Positions 22,201 to 29,805 of a stretch of 64,000 nucleotides of DNA are shown here, in pieces; position 1 is the stretch's first letter, and every line of letters starts with the position of its first letter. This DNA is from Polyangium sp. y55x31 (GTDB taxonomy: Bacteria > Myxococcota_A > Polyangia > Polyangiales > Polyangiaceae). The notes below the pieces were generated by a model. The model worked only from the letters and a program-made list of their open reading frames with translations, made no database searches and was not told the DNA's origin. A program made the position numbers and the translations under genes. The stretch lies in contig NZ_JARZHG010000006.1 in the NCBI RefSeq assembly GCF_029946505.1, positions 248,001-312,000 of the forward strand, written 5' to 3'.

Positions 22201-22731
22201 TCATTTCACGTCGATCGGGACCTCGGTCACGTCGTTCCCATGGCCGTCCGTGGGAATCACGATCGTGAGGACGCCTTCCCGCAGCGTCGCCTCGATCCCA
22301 TCGCGCCGCGCCCGCGGCGGCAGCGCGATCGTCCGGAGCATCGGCCCCTTGCGCCGCTCCTCGAGCCGCATCATGCCCGCCGCGGACCGCACTACGCCGC
22401 GCTCGCCGCGAATCGTGAGCGCGTCGCCCGTGATCGACACGGCGAGCTGTTCGCGCGTCACGCCGGGGACATCCACCATCACGCGCACCTCGCGCTCGAG
22501 CTCGACGACGTCGACCGGAGGCGCGAATGCCGGCTCACCCTTGCCGCGCGGCTCCGCCGAGGCGCGCGCCTTCTGCTCGAGGAGCGCCTTGAACTGCCGA
22601 TAATTGTTCTCGGCCTGCGCCGCGGGATCCACCTCCGGCGGAAGCTCGTAACGTCCCGGCTTGATGGCACGCCCGGTGAGCGATTGATACACGCCCGCGA
22701 CCTCGGCGATCGCCTGCTCCACGTTCAACAT
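22201..22731 (-). CDS. Small heat-shock protein (Hsp20 family)
   Basis: A 176-residue ATP-independent chaperone that binds unfolding proteins. The alpha-crystallin domain spans ~residues 75-170: VDVVELEREVRVMVDVPGV, the AVSITGDALTIRGER strand pair, RTIALPPRA, and the signature GIEATLREGVLTIVIPT. The C-terminal IxI-like tail (VPIDVK) is short. ATG 22731 is preferred because GGAGGGG lies eight bases upstream; the longer frame to 22821 has no such site. No CIRCE element was found upstream. Confidence 0.9.
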   Translation of the reverse strand: MLNVEQAIAEVAGVYQSLTGRAIKPGRYELPPEVDPAAQAENNYRQFKALLEQKARASAEPRGKGEPAFAPPVDVVELEREVRVMVDVPGVTREQLAVSITGDALTIRGERGVVRSAAGMMRLEERRKGPMLRTIALPPRARRDGIEATLREGVLTIVIPTDGHGNDVTEVPIDVK

Positions 22732-23140
22732 TGAAGTCCCCTCCGAGAAGAAGCCGCGATGGCCGTCCGGGGCGAGAAAACGCCTGCCGAGACGCACCCG
22801 AAGTGCGCAGAAACGCGCCACCTGCGCATTTCCGATTCGCCGCGACCGCGACGAGAAACGACACTACGCGGGTCGACGCCGCCTGTCTGTCGGTTGTGCC
22901 AGTGTTATCGATTCAGGAGGTTCCGGATCACCGGACGTAGAATGCCAGAGCCCCGACGGCATTTCCCGGATGAACCCGCCATTCCACGAAAATCCCTCGG
23001 TTTTTCGTCTAAGGGGTCGAACGGTGGTTCGCCCTCGTTGAATGGCGCGAATATGCCCAGCCGAAACGACGATACGCCCGGACGATACACGCGTACGCCC
23101 ACGCGAAATGCGCGTATGCCCAGGCGTGATCGGGGCGCGA
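22732..23140. other. 409-base gap rich in hairpins, without a supported gene
   Basis: The gap lies upstream of the heat-shock gene and downstream of trmFO. From 22922 it holds four successive short inverted repeats (22922-22935, 22941-22963, 22986-23008 and 23014-23034), then the 21-bp tandem repeats. The first ~180 bases next to the heat-shock gene should contain its promoter and leader; no consensus promoter was recognised. Open frames across the gap are not convincing as genes. Confidence 0.55.
23052..23135. repeat. Four tandem 21-bp repeats
   Basis: Copies start at 23052, 23073, 23094 and 23115, each opening with TAYGCCC; the rest is degenerate (roughly RSNCGAAAYRCGCG). A TGATCG/CGATCA hairpin (23127-23143) at the end overlaps the trmFO stop codon. 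The 21-base period equals seven codons or two helical turns. Confidence 0.65.
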
Positions 23141-24529
23141 TCAGAGCGCTGCGTTTTTCCAGGGCTCGAGATCGACGAGCGCGCGCTCGGCCATCGCCTC
23201 GTAACGCGCGCGCTTCGTGAGCTTCGACTTCGTGCCTTCGAGCGGCGGCATGTGCGCCCACGTGATGTTCGAGGGCTGATACGAGGGTTGTTCGCGGCCG
23301 AGGTGCGTGACGATGCCGCCGAGCGCCGTCGTCTTCGGCGGCGGCAAGAGCGGTTTGCCCGCGAGCCTCTGCGCGAGGAGCACCGCGCAGACGAAGCCCG
23401 CCGCCGCGCTCTCCACGTAGCCCTCGACGCCCGCGACCTGCCCCGCGAGGAAGACGCCCGGCATCGCGCGCATCTCCATGCCCGGACCGAGCACGCGCGG
23501 TGCGTCGACGAACGTGTTGCGATGCACCGAGCCGAACCGCAGAAACTCCACCTCTTCGAGCCCCGGCACCATGCGGAAGACGCGGAGCTGCTCGGGGTAC
23601 TTCATGCGCGTCTGAAAGCCGACCATGTTGTACGCCGTCGCGGCCGCGTCCTCGGGCCGGAGCTGGATCACGGCGTACGGCCGCCTTCCCGTGCGCGGAT
23701 CGACGAGCCCGACGGGCTTCATCGGCCCGTACGCGAGCGTGCGCTCGCCGCGCTCGGCCATGACCTCGCAAGGCAAGCAGCCCTCGAAGTAACGCACGTC
23801 CTCGAACTCGCGCGGCGCGACCTTCTCCGCCGCGACGAGCGCCGCGACGAACGCGCGATACGTCTCCTCGTCGAACGGGCAGTTGACGTACGCCTCGTCG
23901 CCGCTCTCTTCGGCGTCCTCGGCCATCATCTTGCGGCCGGGCTCCTGGGCGCGCTCGGCCGTGCCCTTGCCCCAGCGCGACTGCTTCCAGACCTTCGACC
24001 AGTTGATCGACTCGGCGCTCAGGATCGGCGCGATCGCGTCGTAGTACGCGAGGTGCTTCGTGCCGACGGCCTCGGCGATCGCAGAGGCGAGCGCGTCCGC
24101 CGTGAGCGGGCCGGTCGCGAGGATGACGGGGCGATCTTTCGGGATCTCGGTGACCTCGCCGGTCTCGACCGTGATGCGCGGATGCTCGCGCATGGTCTTC
24201 GTCATCTCGGCGCCGAAGAGCTCGCGATCCACAGCGAGCGCGCCGCCCGCGGGCACGGCCGTGCGATCGGCGACGCGCATGAGGAGCGAGCCGACACGCC
24301 GCAGCTCCTCCTTCAGCAAGCCGACGGCGTTCGCGAGCGCCGCGCCGCGCAGCGAGTTCGAACAGACGAGCTCGGCGAAGAAATCGCTCGTCTGCGCGGG
24401 TGTGCGGCGCGCGGGCTTCATCTCGAGCAGGCGCACGTGATGGCCACGCTCGGCGAGCTGGAAGGCGGCCTCGCAGCCGGCAAGGCCGGCGCCGACGATG
24501 GTGACGTCGTGGGAGCGAGCTTCGGTCAT
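23141..24529 (-). CDS. trmFO: Methylenetetrahydrofolate-tRNA-(uracil-5-)-methyltransferase
   Basis: The 462-residue FAD enzyme makes 5-methyluridine at position 54 of tRNA using methylene-tetrahydrofolate. The FAD motif [14 protein letters not shown] opens the protein, followed by [10 protein letters not shown] and [10 protein letters not shown]. Further family hallmarks are [58 protein letters not shown], and the C-terminal [19 protein letters not shown]. Length is typical. It lies 63 bases downstream of topA on the same strand, a neighbourhood seen in several phyla together with dprA. Confidence 0.95.
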   Translation of the reverse strand: MTEARSHDVTIVGAGLAGCEAAFQLAERGHHVRLLEMKPARRTPAQTSDFFAELVCSNSLRGAALANAVGLLKEELRRVGSLLMRVADRTAVPAGGALAVDRELFGAEMTKTMREHPRITVETGEVTEIPKDRPVILATGPLTADALASAIAEAVGTKHLAYYDAIAPILSAESINWSKVWKQSRWGKGTAERAQEPGRKMMAEDAEESGDEAYVNCPFDEETYRAFVAALVAAEKVAPREFEDVRYFEGCLPCEVMAERGERTLAYGPMKPVGLVDPRTGRRPYAVIQLRPEDAAATAYNMVGFQTRMKYPEQLRVFRMVPGLEEVEFLRFGSVHRNTFVDAPRVLGPGMEMRAMPGVFLAGQVAGVEGYVESAAAGFVCAVLLAQRLAGKPLLPPPKTTALGGIVTHLGREQPSYQPSNITWAHMPPLEGTKSKLTKRARYEAMAERALVDLEPWKNAAL

Positions 24530-24592
24530 GGTGTCGGGGAAGGAGCGGCGCGCCGCGACGAACGGGCGCGCCTTGGCGGAGGGAGGGGGTGA

Positions 24593-27178
24593 TTAGGCCG
24601 AGGCGCGGCCGTTGCTCTTCGACTTCGACGCCGTCTTCGTGGCGCCCTTCTTCTCGGCGGTCTTCGCCGCGGCCTTGGGCTTCGCTTCGGCCTTCGGTGC
24701 GCTGGGTGAGGGCTTGGGCTCGGCCTTCGCCTTCGGTGCGGCCTTGGGCTCGGACGGCGCGTCGGCTTCGGCCGATCCGCCTTCCGCGTCGTCGCCCGCG
24801 GCGCCCTCCGGCGCGGCGCCGGCGAGGGCCGCCTCGTCCTCCTCGGGCACCTCTTGCTTGAAGCCGCAGTCCTTCGTCGCGCAGACGAGCATCGGCTTCT
24901 TGCCGGCCGTGCGGGTCAGGAACTTGGCGCCGCAGGTCGGGCACGGGGTGGCGATGGGCTTCGCCCACAGCTTGAAGTCGCACTTCTGCTCGGCGTTGAA
25001 GTTCGAGCAGCCGTAGAACGTGCGCCCGCCCTTCTTGCGCGGCCGGACCTCGATGATGTCGCCGCCGCACTGCGGGCAAGCGACGCCGAGGGGCACGGGG
25101 CGCGCGTTCTTGCAGGCCGGGTAGCCCGTGCAGGAGAGGAAGTCACCGTAGCGGCCGGTGCGGATCACCATGGGCTTGCCGCACTTGTCGCAGGTGATGT
25201 CCGTCTCGCGCACGGCCTGCGCGCTGTTCGAGAGGTCGCGCGTGGCCTTGCACTTGGGGTAGCGGCTGCAGCTCAAGAAGTAGCCGTTCTTGCCCCACTT
25301 CTTGATCATCTCCCCTTCGCCGCACTCCTCGCAGGGGATGCCCGTCTTCTCCGACGGCGGCTTCCACGAGGCGAGCTTCTTCGCCGGCTCGAGCTGCTGG
25401 CGGAAGCGCTTGTAGAACCGCTTGAGGAGCTGCTCGCGCTTGATCTTGCCGGCGCCGACCTCGTCGAGCTCCTCCTCCATCTGCGCGGTGAAGTTCGGAT
25501 CCATGAAGTCGAGGTTCGAGCGCACGAGGCCCTCGACCACGAACTTGCCGAGCTGCGTCGGCTGGAACGCGCCGCCGGAGAGCTTCTCCACGTACGCCCG
25601 CTGCTGCACCTTGCTGATGATCTCGGCGTACGTCGAAGGCCGGCCGATGCCGCGCTTCTCGAGCTCACGCACGAGCGAGCCTTCGTTGTAGCGCGGCGGC
25701 GGCTGCGTGAACTTCTGCTCCGTCACCACGCCGGGCGGCGTCGCCAGGCGGATGACGTCGCCCTCGTTCATCTCGGGCAGGAGCGCGTCGCTGTCCTCCT
25801 CGACCGGCGCGGCCTTGGCCGCGGCCGTGGGCTCCGGGGCCTCGCCGTCCGCCCCTGCCTCTTCCTCGCCCGCGAAATCACGCTGCCCCTCGGTGACCTC
25901 GAGCCAGCCCTTGTCCTTGAGCACGCGCCCGGTCGAGCGGAGCATGTACGACTTGCGAGACGCATCGCCGCGCGTGGGCTCTGCCTGGATCTCGACCGTC
26001 GTCCGATCGTAGACGGCGGGCGTCATCTGCGAGGCGACGAAGCGGTTCCAGATGAGCTTGTACAGCTTGTACTGCTCGTCCTTGAGGTGCTTCTTGACCG
26101 AGTCCGGGTGGATGTTGACGTCCGTCGGCCGGATCGCCTCGTGCGCGTCCTGCGCGTTCTTCTTGGACTTGTAGACGTTCGGTTTGTCCGGCACGAACGA
26201 CTTGCCGTACCGCTTCTCGATCGCCTGGCGCACCTCGGCGATGGCGTCGTCGCTGACGCGCGTCGAGTCGGTACGGATGTAGGTGATGAGGCCGACCGGG
26301 CCGCCGTCCTGCTTGAGGTCGACGCCTTCGTAGAGCCCCTGCGCGACCTGCATCGTGCGCTTCGTGCCGAAATGCAGGATGTTCGTCGCGTCCTGCTGGA
26401 GCTTCGAGGTCGTGTACGGCGCGGGCGGGTTGCGCTTCTGCTCGCGGCGCGTGACCTTCGCGACCTTGCAGCTCGCGCTCTCCAGATCGGCGCGCACGAG
26501 GGCCGCCGTCTCGCCGTTCTTCACCTCGATCTTCTCGCCCTCGGCCGCGGCGAGCTTGGCCACGAAGGCCGCGCCGCTCGGCGCCGAGAGGCCCGCGGAG
26601 ACGTTCCAGTACTCCTCGGGGACGAACGCCTCGATCTCACGCTCGCGGTCGACGATCAGCCGCAACGCGACCGACTGCACGCGGCCGGCGGACAGGCCGA
26701 AGGCGAGCTTCGACCAGACGAGCGCGGAGACGTCGTAGCCGACGATGCGATCGAGCACGCGGCGAGCGCGCTGGGCGTCGTAGAGGTTGATGTCGAGCGG
26801 CCGCGGGTGCTGGACGCCGTGGTCGACGCCCTTCTTCGTGATCTCGTGGAACTCCACGCGCTCGACCCGGAGCTTGTCGTCCTGGATCTCCTCGAGGATG
26901 TGCCAAGCGATCGCCTCGCCCTCGCGATCAGGGTCGGTCGCCAGGAGCACCGCGTCCACCTTCTTGGCCGCGTCCTTCAGCTCCTGGAGGACTTTCTCCT
27001 TCCCGACGATGACCTCGTACTTCTCGGTGAAGTCGTTCGCGACGTCGACGGCGTTCTGGTTCTTGGGCAGATCCTTCAAATGCCCCTTGGAGGCGACGAC
27101 GTCGTACCCCGAGCCGAGGTACTTCTTGATCGTCTTCGCCTTGGCCGGCGACTCCACGATGACGAGCGTCTTGGCCAT
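24593..27178 (-). CDS. topA: DNA topoisomerase I (type IA)
   Basis: The 861-residue enzyme relaxes negative supercoils through a transient 5'-phosphotyrosine. The TOPRIM domain holds VIVESPAKAKTIKKYLG and the metal motif ATDPDREGEAIAWH; the catalytic Tyr is Y300 in GLITYIRTDSTRVS. The C-terminus carries several four-Cys zinc ribbons (GIPCEECGEG, ITCDKCGKPM, GVACPQCGGD, ATPCPTCGAK) and then a 90-residue Ala/Lys/Glu/Pro-rich tail that probably contacts DNA. ATG 27178 is chosen: AAGG lies upstream, and the protein opens MAKTLVIVES as in the family. An insertion of acidic and Ala-rich residues near 455-480 is unusual. Confidence 0.96.
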   Translation of the reverse strand: MAKTLVIVESPAKAKTIKKYLGSGYDVVASKGHLKDLPKNQNAVDVANDFTEKYEVIVGKEKVLQELKDAAKKVDAVLLATDPDREGEAIAWHILEEIQDDKLRVERVEFHEITKKGVDHGVQHPRPLDINLYDAQRARRVLDRIVGYDVSALVWSKLAFGLSAGRVQSVALRLIVDREREIEAFVPEEYWNVSAGLSAPSGAAFVAKLAAAEGEKIEVKNGETAALVRADLESASCKVAKVTRREQKRNPPAPYTTSKLQQDATNILHFGTKRTMQVAQGLYEGVDLKQDGGPVGLITYIRTDSTRVSDDAIAEVRQAIEKRYGKSFVPDKPNVYKSKKNAQDAHEAIRPTDVNIHPDSVKKHLKDEQYKLYKLIWNRFVASQMTPAVYDRTTVEIQAEPTRGDASRKSYMLRSTGRVLKDKGWLEVTEGQRDFAGEEEAGADGEAPEPTAAAKAAPVEEDSDALLPEMNEGDVIRLATPPGVVTEQKFTQPPPRYNEGSLVRELEKRGIGRPSTYAEIISKVQQRAYVEKLSGGAFQPTQLGKFVVEGLVRSNLDFMDPNFTAQMEEELDEVGAGKIKREQLLKRFYKRFRQQLEPAKKLASWKPPSEKTGIPCEECGEGEMIKKWGKNGYFLSCSRYPKCKATRDLSNSAQAVRETDITCDKCGKPMVIRTGRYGDFLSCTGYPACKNARPVPLGVACPQCGGDIIEVRPRKKGGRTFYGCSNFNAEQKCDFKLWAKPIATPCPTCGAKFLTRTAGKKPMLVCATKDCGFKQEVPEEDEAALAGAAPEGAAGDDAEGGSAEADAPSEPKAAPKAKAEPKPSPSAPKAEAKPKAAAKTAEKKGATKTASKSKSNGRASA

Positions 27179-27266
27179 CACCACCTTCTGATCGAGCAAA
27201 TTGCGTGAGGACGAGGGGAAAAACCCGTGGGCCCGCTCTGCTCGCAGGACGAACAGGTGGGCCCAT

Positions 27267-28181
27267 CTAGCGCTTACCCCGCCGGTAGGAGCCGGCGGGG
27301 CCCTCTACTACTACGGCCTGTAGTGTCAACGTCAAGAGCGCCCCAGCGACCGCAGGAAGAGGCGCTCCGACCGTATCGCAGATCACGTCCAGGTGCGTTG
27401 GGGTGTCCCCCAAAACACCAAGAACGGCTTTTTCGAGAGGGCCGAAGGTCCCCCCGAACGGGAGGGGGAGGTCCCGGACAGGAGGCCTCGGCTCCGTCTC
27501 CGTGCGCTTGCGGCGAGGAGAGGGGCCGTGGCCCACGGCGCCGAGGACGTCCGCCGCACAGGTGACCGCACGGGCCCCCATGGCTAGCTCCTCCGCGCAG
27601 CCCGCGCCAGCCTCGGACCATGGAGGATGCGGGACGACGCCGAGCGGACGGCCGAGCTTGCGCGCCGCCGCAGCCGCCGAACGAGCGCCGCTCTTGAAGC
27701 CGGCCTCGACGACGACGGTCGCGAGCGTGAGCGCGGCGAGGACGTGGTTTCGCGCAAGGAAATGCTGAGGTCGCGGAGGGCTCGCATCGGGCAAGCGCGA
27801 GAGGAGCGCGCCACCCGCGGCGAGGACACGATCGAAGAGGGGCACATGTTCGAGGGGGTACGGGCAGTCGAGTCCAGCGCCGGTGACGACGACGGTCAGG
27901 CCGCCAGCTTCGAGCGTGGCCTCGTGCGCAGCCGCATCGATGCCGAACGCGCCGCCAGACCAGATCGCGAAGCCGGCAGAGACGAGGTCGCGGACGAGCG
28001 CGCGGGTGAAAGCACGAGCGTCGGCGCTGGCCGCGCGGCGACCGACGACGGCGACGCCGGGCAAGCTGGGAAGAGCGCCGCGCAGGTACAAGGTCGGCGG
28101 GGCGCGTTCGGGCGTGGCGAGGGCACGGAGGACGGCGGGATACGCGGGCGCATCGGGCGTGAGGACGATGGAGGGAGGCAC
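27267..28181 (-). CDS. dprA: DNA-processing protein DprA
   Basis: A 304-residue protein that loads RecA on incoming single-stranded DNA during transformation. The Rossmann-like fold has VAVVGRRAASADARAF, SGGAFGIDAAAHEATL, VTGAGLDCPYPLEH, LLSRLPDASPPRPQHFLARN and TVVVEAGFKSGARSAAAAA. The last ~60 residues form a probable winged-helix DML1-like domain. The start is GTG 28181. A perfect CCCCGCCGG hairpin (27277-27300) lies within its last codons and may attenuate read-through into topA. The dprA-topA-trmFO order on one strand is a known arrangement. Confidence 0.9.
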   Translation of the reverse strand: MPPSIVLTPDAPAYPAVLRALATPERAPPTLYLRGALPSLPGVAVVGRRAASADARAFTRALVRDLVSAGFAIWSGGAFGIDAAAHEATLEAGGLTVVVTGAGLDCPYPLEHVPLFDRVLAAGGALLSRLPDASPPRPQHFLARNHVLAALTLATVVVEAGFKSGARSAAAAARKLGRPLGVVPHPPWSEAGAGCAEELAMGARAVTCAADVLGAVGHGPSPRRKRTETEPRPPVRDLPLPFGGTFGPLEKAVLGVLGDTPTHLDVICDTVGAPLPAVAGALLTLTLQAVVVEGPAGSYRRGKR

Positions 28182-28230
28182 GCACGTCCATCGACGTCAT
28201 GCGTCCGCGAGTTGCGTGAAATCGTTCGTC

Positions 28231-28884
28231 TCAACGCTCACGCGTGACGGGTCGGAACTGCTGGACGAGGACCATGCCGGAGCCCTTGCGCACGATGACC
28301 GAGAGGTTGCCGACGAAGGGTTCGAAGAAGCTGAAGCAGTCGTCCTTGCCGCCGATGACGGCCGTCGCCCCCGCGCGCGCATCCTGCGCGACGATCTTCA
28401 CGGGCGCAGGCTCGCCCGTGGTGAGGAAGAGGTCGACCTCGACGACGCCGATGCCGCCCTGCGCGACGACGGTGACGCAAGCGCCGACCGGATACGAGAC
28501 GGGCACCGTCGCGCGCTGTCCCTCGGCGAGCGTCACGCCGAACCGAGGTCCCTCCGTGGACATGCCATCCGTTTCACCGCGCACCGAGCCATCGAAGGCG
28601 AGCCCGAGGACACGCGAAGGCTTGACGTCGGTGAGGAGCGGGAGCGTCGGCGCGGCGTAACGCTCGAGGAAGAGGCGCGTGGCCTCGGGATCGGGCACGG
28701 GCAGAGGAGCGCTCGCGGCCGCGGAGGTCGGCGCGGAGGCGGAGGCAGAAGCGACGACGGGCACGGAGGAGCGGCCGCGGCGCGGGGGGAGCGGGTCGAT
28801 GACGAGAGGCTGGGATTCGGCGCGGGATCCGCAGGCGGGGAGGAGAAGCGCGAGGCATGCGAGCGCAGGGGACGCGAAGCGCAT
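28231..28884 (-). CDS. Lipoprotein of unknown function
   Basis: A 217-residue predicted lipoprotein: LALLLPACGS gives a lipobox at Cys18. A Pro/Ser/Ala linker (residues ~30-65) leads to a beta-rich domain with GACVTVVAQGGIGVVEVDLF and KDDCFSFFEPFVGNLSVIVR, and a possible disulphide between the two Cys. The second half resembles proteins that bind small ligands in the periplasm, but no family is recognised. It lies between dprA and the metal-ATPase accessory gene on the same strand. Confidence 0.68.
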   Translation of the reverse strand: MRFASPALACLALLLPACGSRAESQPLVIDPLPPRRGRSSVPVVASASASAPTSAAASAPLPVPDPEATRLFLERYAAPTLPLLTDVKPSRVLGLAFDGSVRGETDGMSTEGPRFGVTLAEGQRATVPVSYPVGACVTVVAQGGIGVVEVDLFLTTGEPAPVKIVAQDARAGATAVIGGKDDCFSFFEPFVGNLSVIVRKGSGMVLVQQFRPVTRER

Positions 28885-28894
28885 GCCCTTGCCG

Positions 28895-29467
28895 CTAGTC
28901 CAGCCCTCCGTCGGCGGCCACCGCCTTCCCCTCCTGCTCCACCGCTCCGGCGTTGAACGTCATGAACGACCGGATCGACCACCACACCAGGTTGAACCAG
29001 GCCGGCGCCGGCAGCTTCCGCGTCACGCCGATCTCGACCATGCCGAGCGAGAAGAACAGCACCGGCATCAGCGTCCCGAGATCCGCGCGATGATCGAGCG
29101 CGCTCCGCACGTCGCCGTTGATCTCCGCGAACGCGTGCGCCACGGCCTTCGCCACGCGCGTCGGGCCTGGCAGGGCGTCATGGCCGATCTCCGTCAGCTT
29201 ACGGCCCTGCTCGTCGCGCTCCTCGGCCACGATCCGCTCCAGCATCGCGCGCACCGCCTCGGCGTCGAGCGTCCCCTCCTCGCGCTCCACGATGACCGAG
29301 CCCGTCCACGGACGCACCTCCACGCGCTCGCAGCTCGGATCCATCATCGCGAGCTTCTCCGCAAGCCGCAGGCACGCATCGCGGTGACCCACGATCGCCC
29401 GGGATCGCAGCCGCACGCGGCGCGGAAGGCTATGGACGAGCTCACTCCACTGCTCGCTGGGTATCAC
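28895..29467 (-). CDS. HMA-like domain membrane protein beside a P-type ATPase
   Basis: A 190-residue protein starting at GTG 29467. Residues ~15-85 fit an HMA-type beta-alpha-beta fold (RVRLRSRAIVGHRDACLRLA, then VEVRPWTGSVIVERE) but lack the metal-binding CxxC. A later segment (GTLMPVLFFSLGMVEIGV ... FNLVWWSIRSFMTF) supplies one or two membrane helices. This is the layout of HMA_2-type proteins encoded next to cation ATPases. It is encoded downstream of the ATPase and a tiny membrane protein and probably acts with them. Confidence 0.68.
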   Translation of the reverse strand: MIPSEQWSELVHSLPRRVRLRSRAIVGHRDACLRLAEKLAMMDPSCERVEVRPWTGSVIVEREEGTLDAEAVRAMLERIVAEERDEQGRKLTEIGHDALPGPTRVAKAVAHAFAEINGDVRSALDHRADLGTLMPVLFFSLGMVEIGVTRKLPAPAWFNLVWWSIRSFMTFNAGAVEQEGKAVAADGGLD

Positions 29468-29508
29468 GTCTCTCCTCCCCTTCCCTCTCGCTCGACTTCG
29501 CTCTCGTG

Positions 29509-29805
29509 CTACGCGGCCGCAGCCCGCGGGTTCGCCGTGCTCGGCACGTGCTTGCCGTTGCCCGTCGTCGCGCCCGCGCGACGGCGGCGCGGCGCCTCCC
29601 GCATGTGACGCGCGCGCTCCTCCACCTCGGCCCAGAGGTCTTCCGCGTGCTCGCGCTGCCGCTCCACGACGGCGCGACCGAGCCGCGCGAGGTGCAGGCC
29701 GAGCGCGCCGATCTCCACGACTGCAGGCTTGAGCCGACGCGCGGTCCCCATCACGACGATCGCGCTGCCGAAGCCGAGAACAAACGATGGCGTATGAAAT
29801 TTCAT
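29509..29805 (-). CDS. Small membrane protein, DUF5132-like
   Basis: A 98-residue protein. ATG 29805 follows a strong GAGGAGG site and overlaps the stop of the ATPase gene (ATGA), showing translational coupling. It has one N-terminal membrane segment (FVLGFGSAIVVMG), a basic amphipathic helix with VERQREHAEDLWAEVEERAR, and a polar tail ending in AAAA. The arrangement resembles DUF5132 proteins, which are also found with HMA_2 proteins and P-type ATPases; the family match is tentative. It is likely an accessory subunit. Confidence 0.62.
   Translation of the reverse strand: MKFHTPSFVLGFGSAIVVMGTARRLKPAVVEIGALGLHLARLGRAVVERQREHAEDLWAEVEERARHMREAPRRRRAGATTGNGKHVPSTANPRAAAA

Noticed and set aside
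22732-22920. Sigma-54 or CIRCE control of the heat-shock gene
   Set aside because: A TGGCAC box is present on the minus strand near 22897 but lacks a GC at the proper distance, and no TTAGCACTC inverted repeat was found.
23052-23135. CRISPR array
   Set aside because: Repeats are 21 bases, tandem and without spacers, and no cas genes are present.
23054-23220. Small plus-strand gene over the tandem repeats
   Set aside because: It overlaps the end of trmFO on the other strand, has no ribosome binding site and only low-complexity Arg/Pro content.
27277-27300. Terminator between dprA and topA as a firm feature
   Set aside because: The hairpin lies inside dprA codons and has no T-run, so it is mentioned only in the dprA entry.
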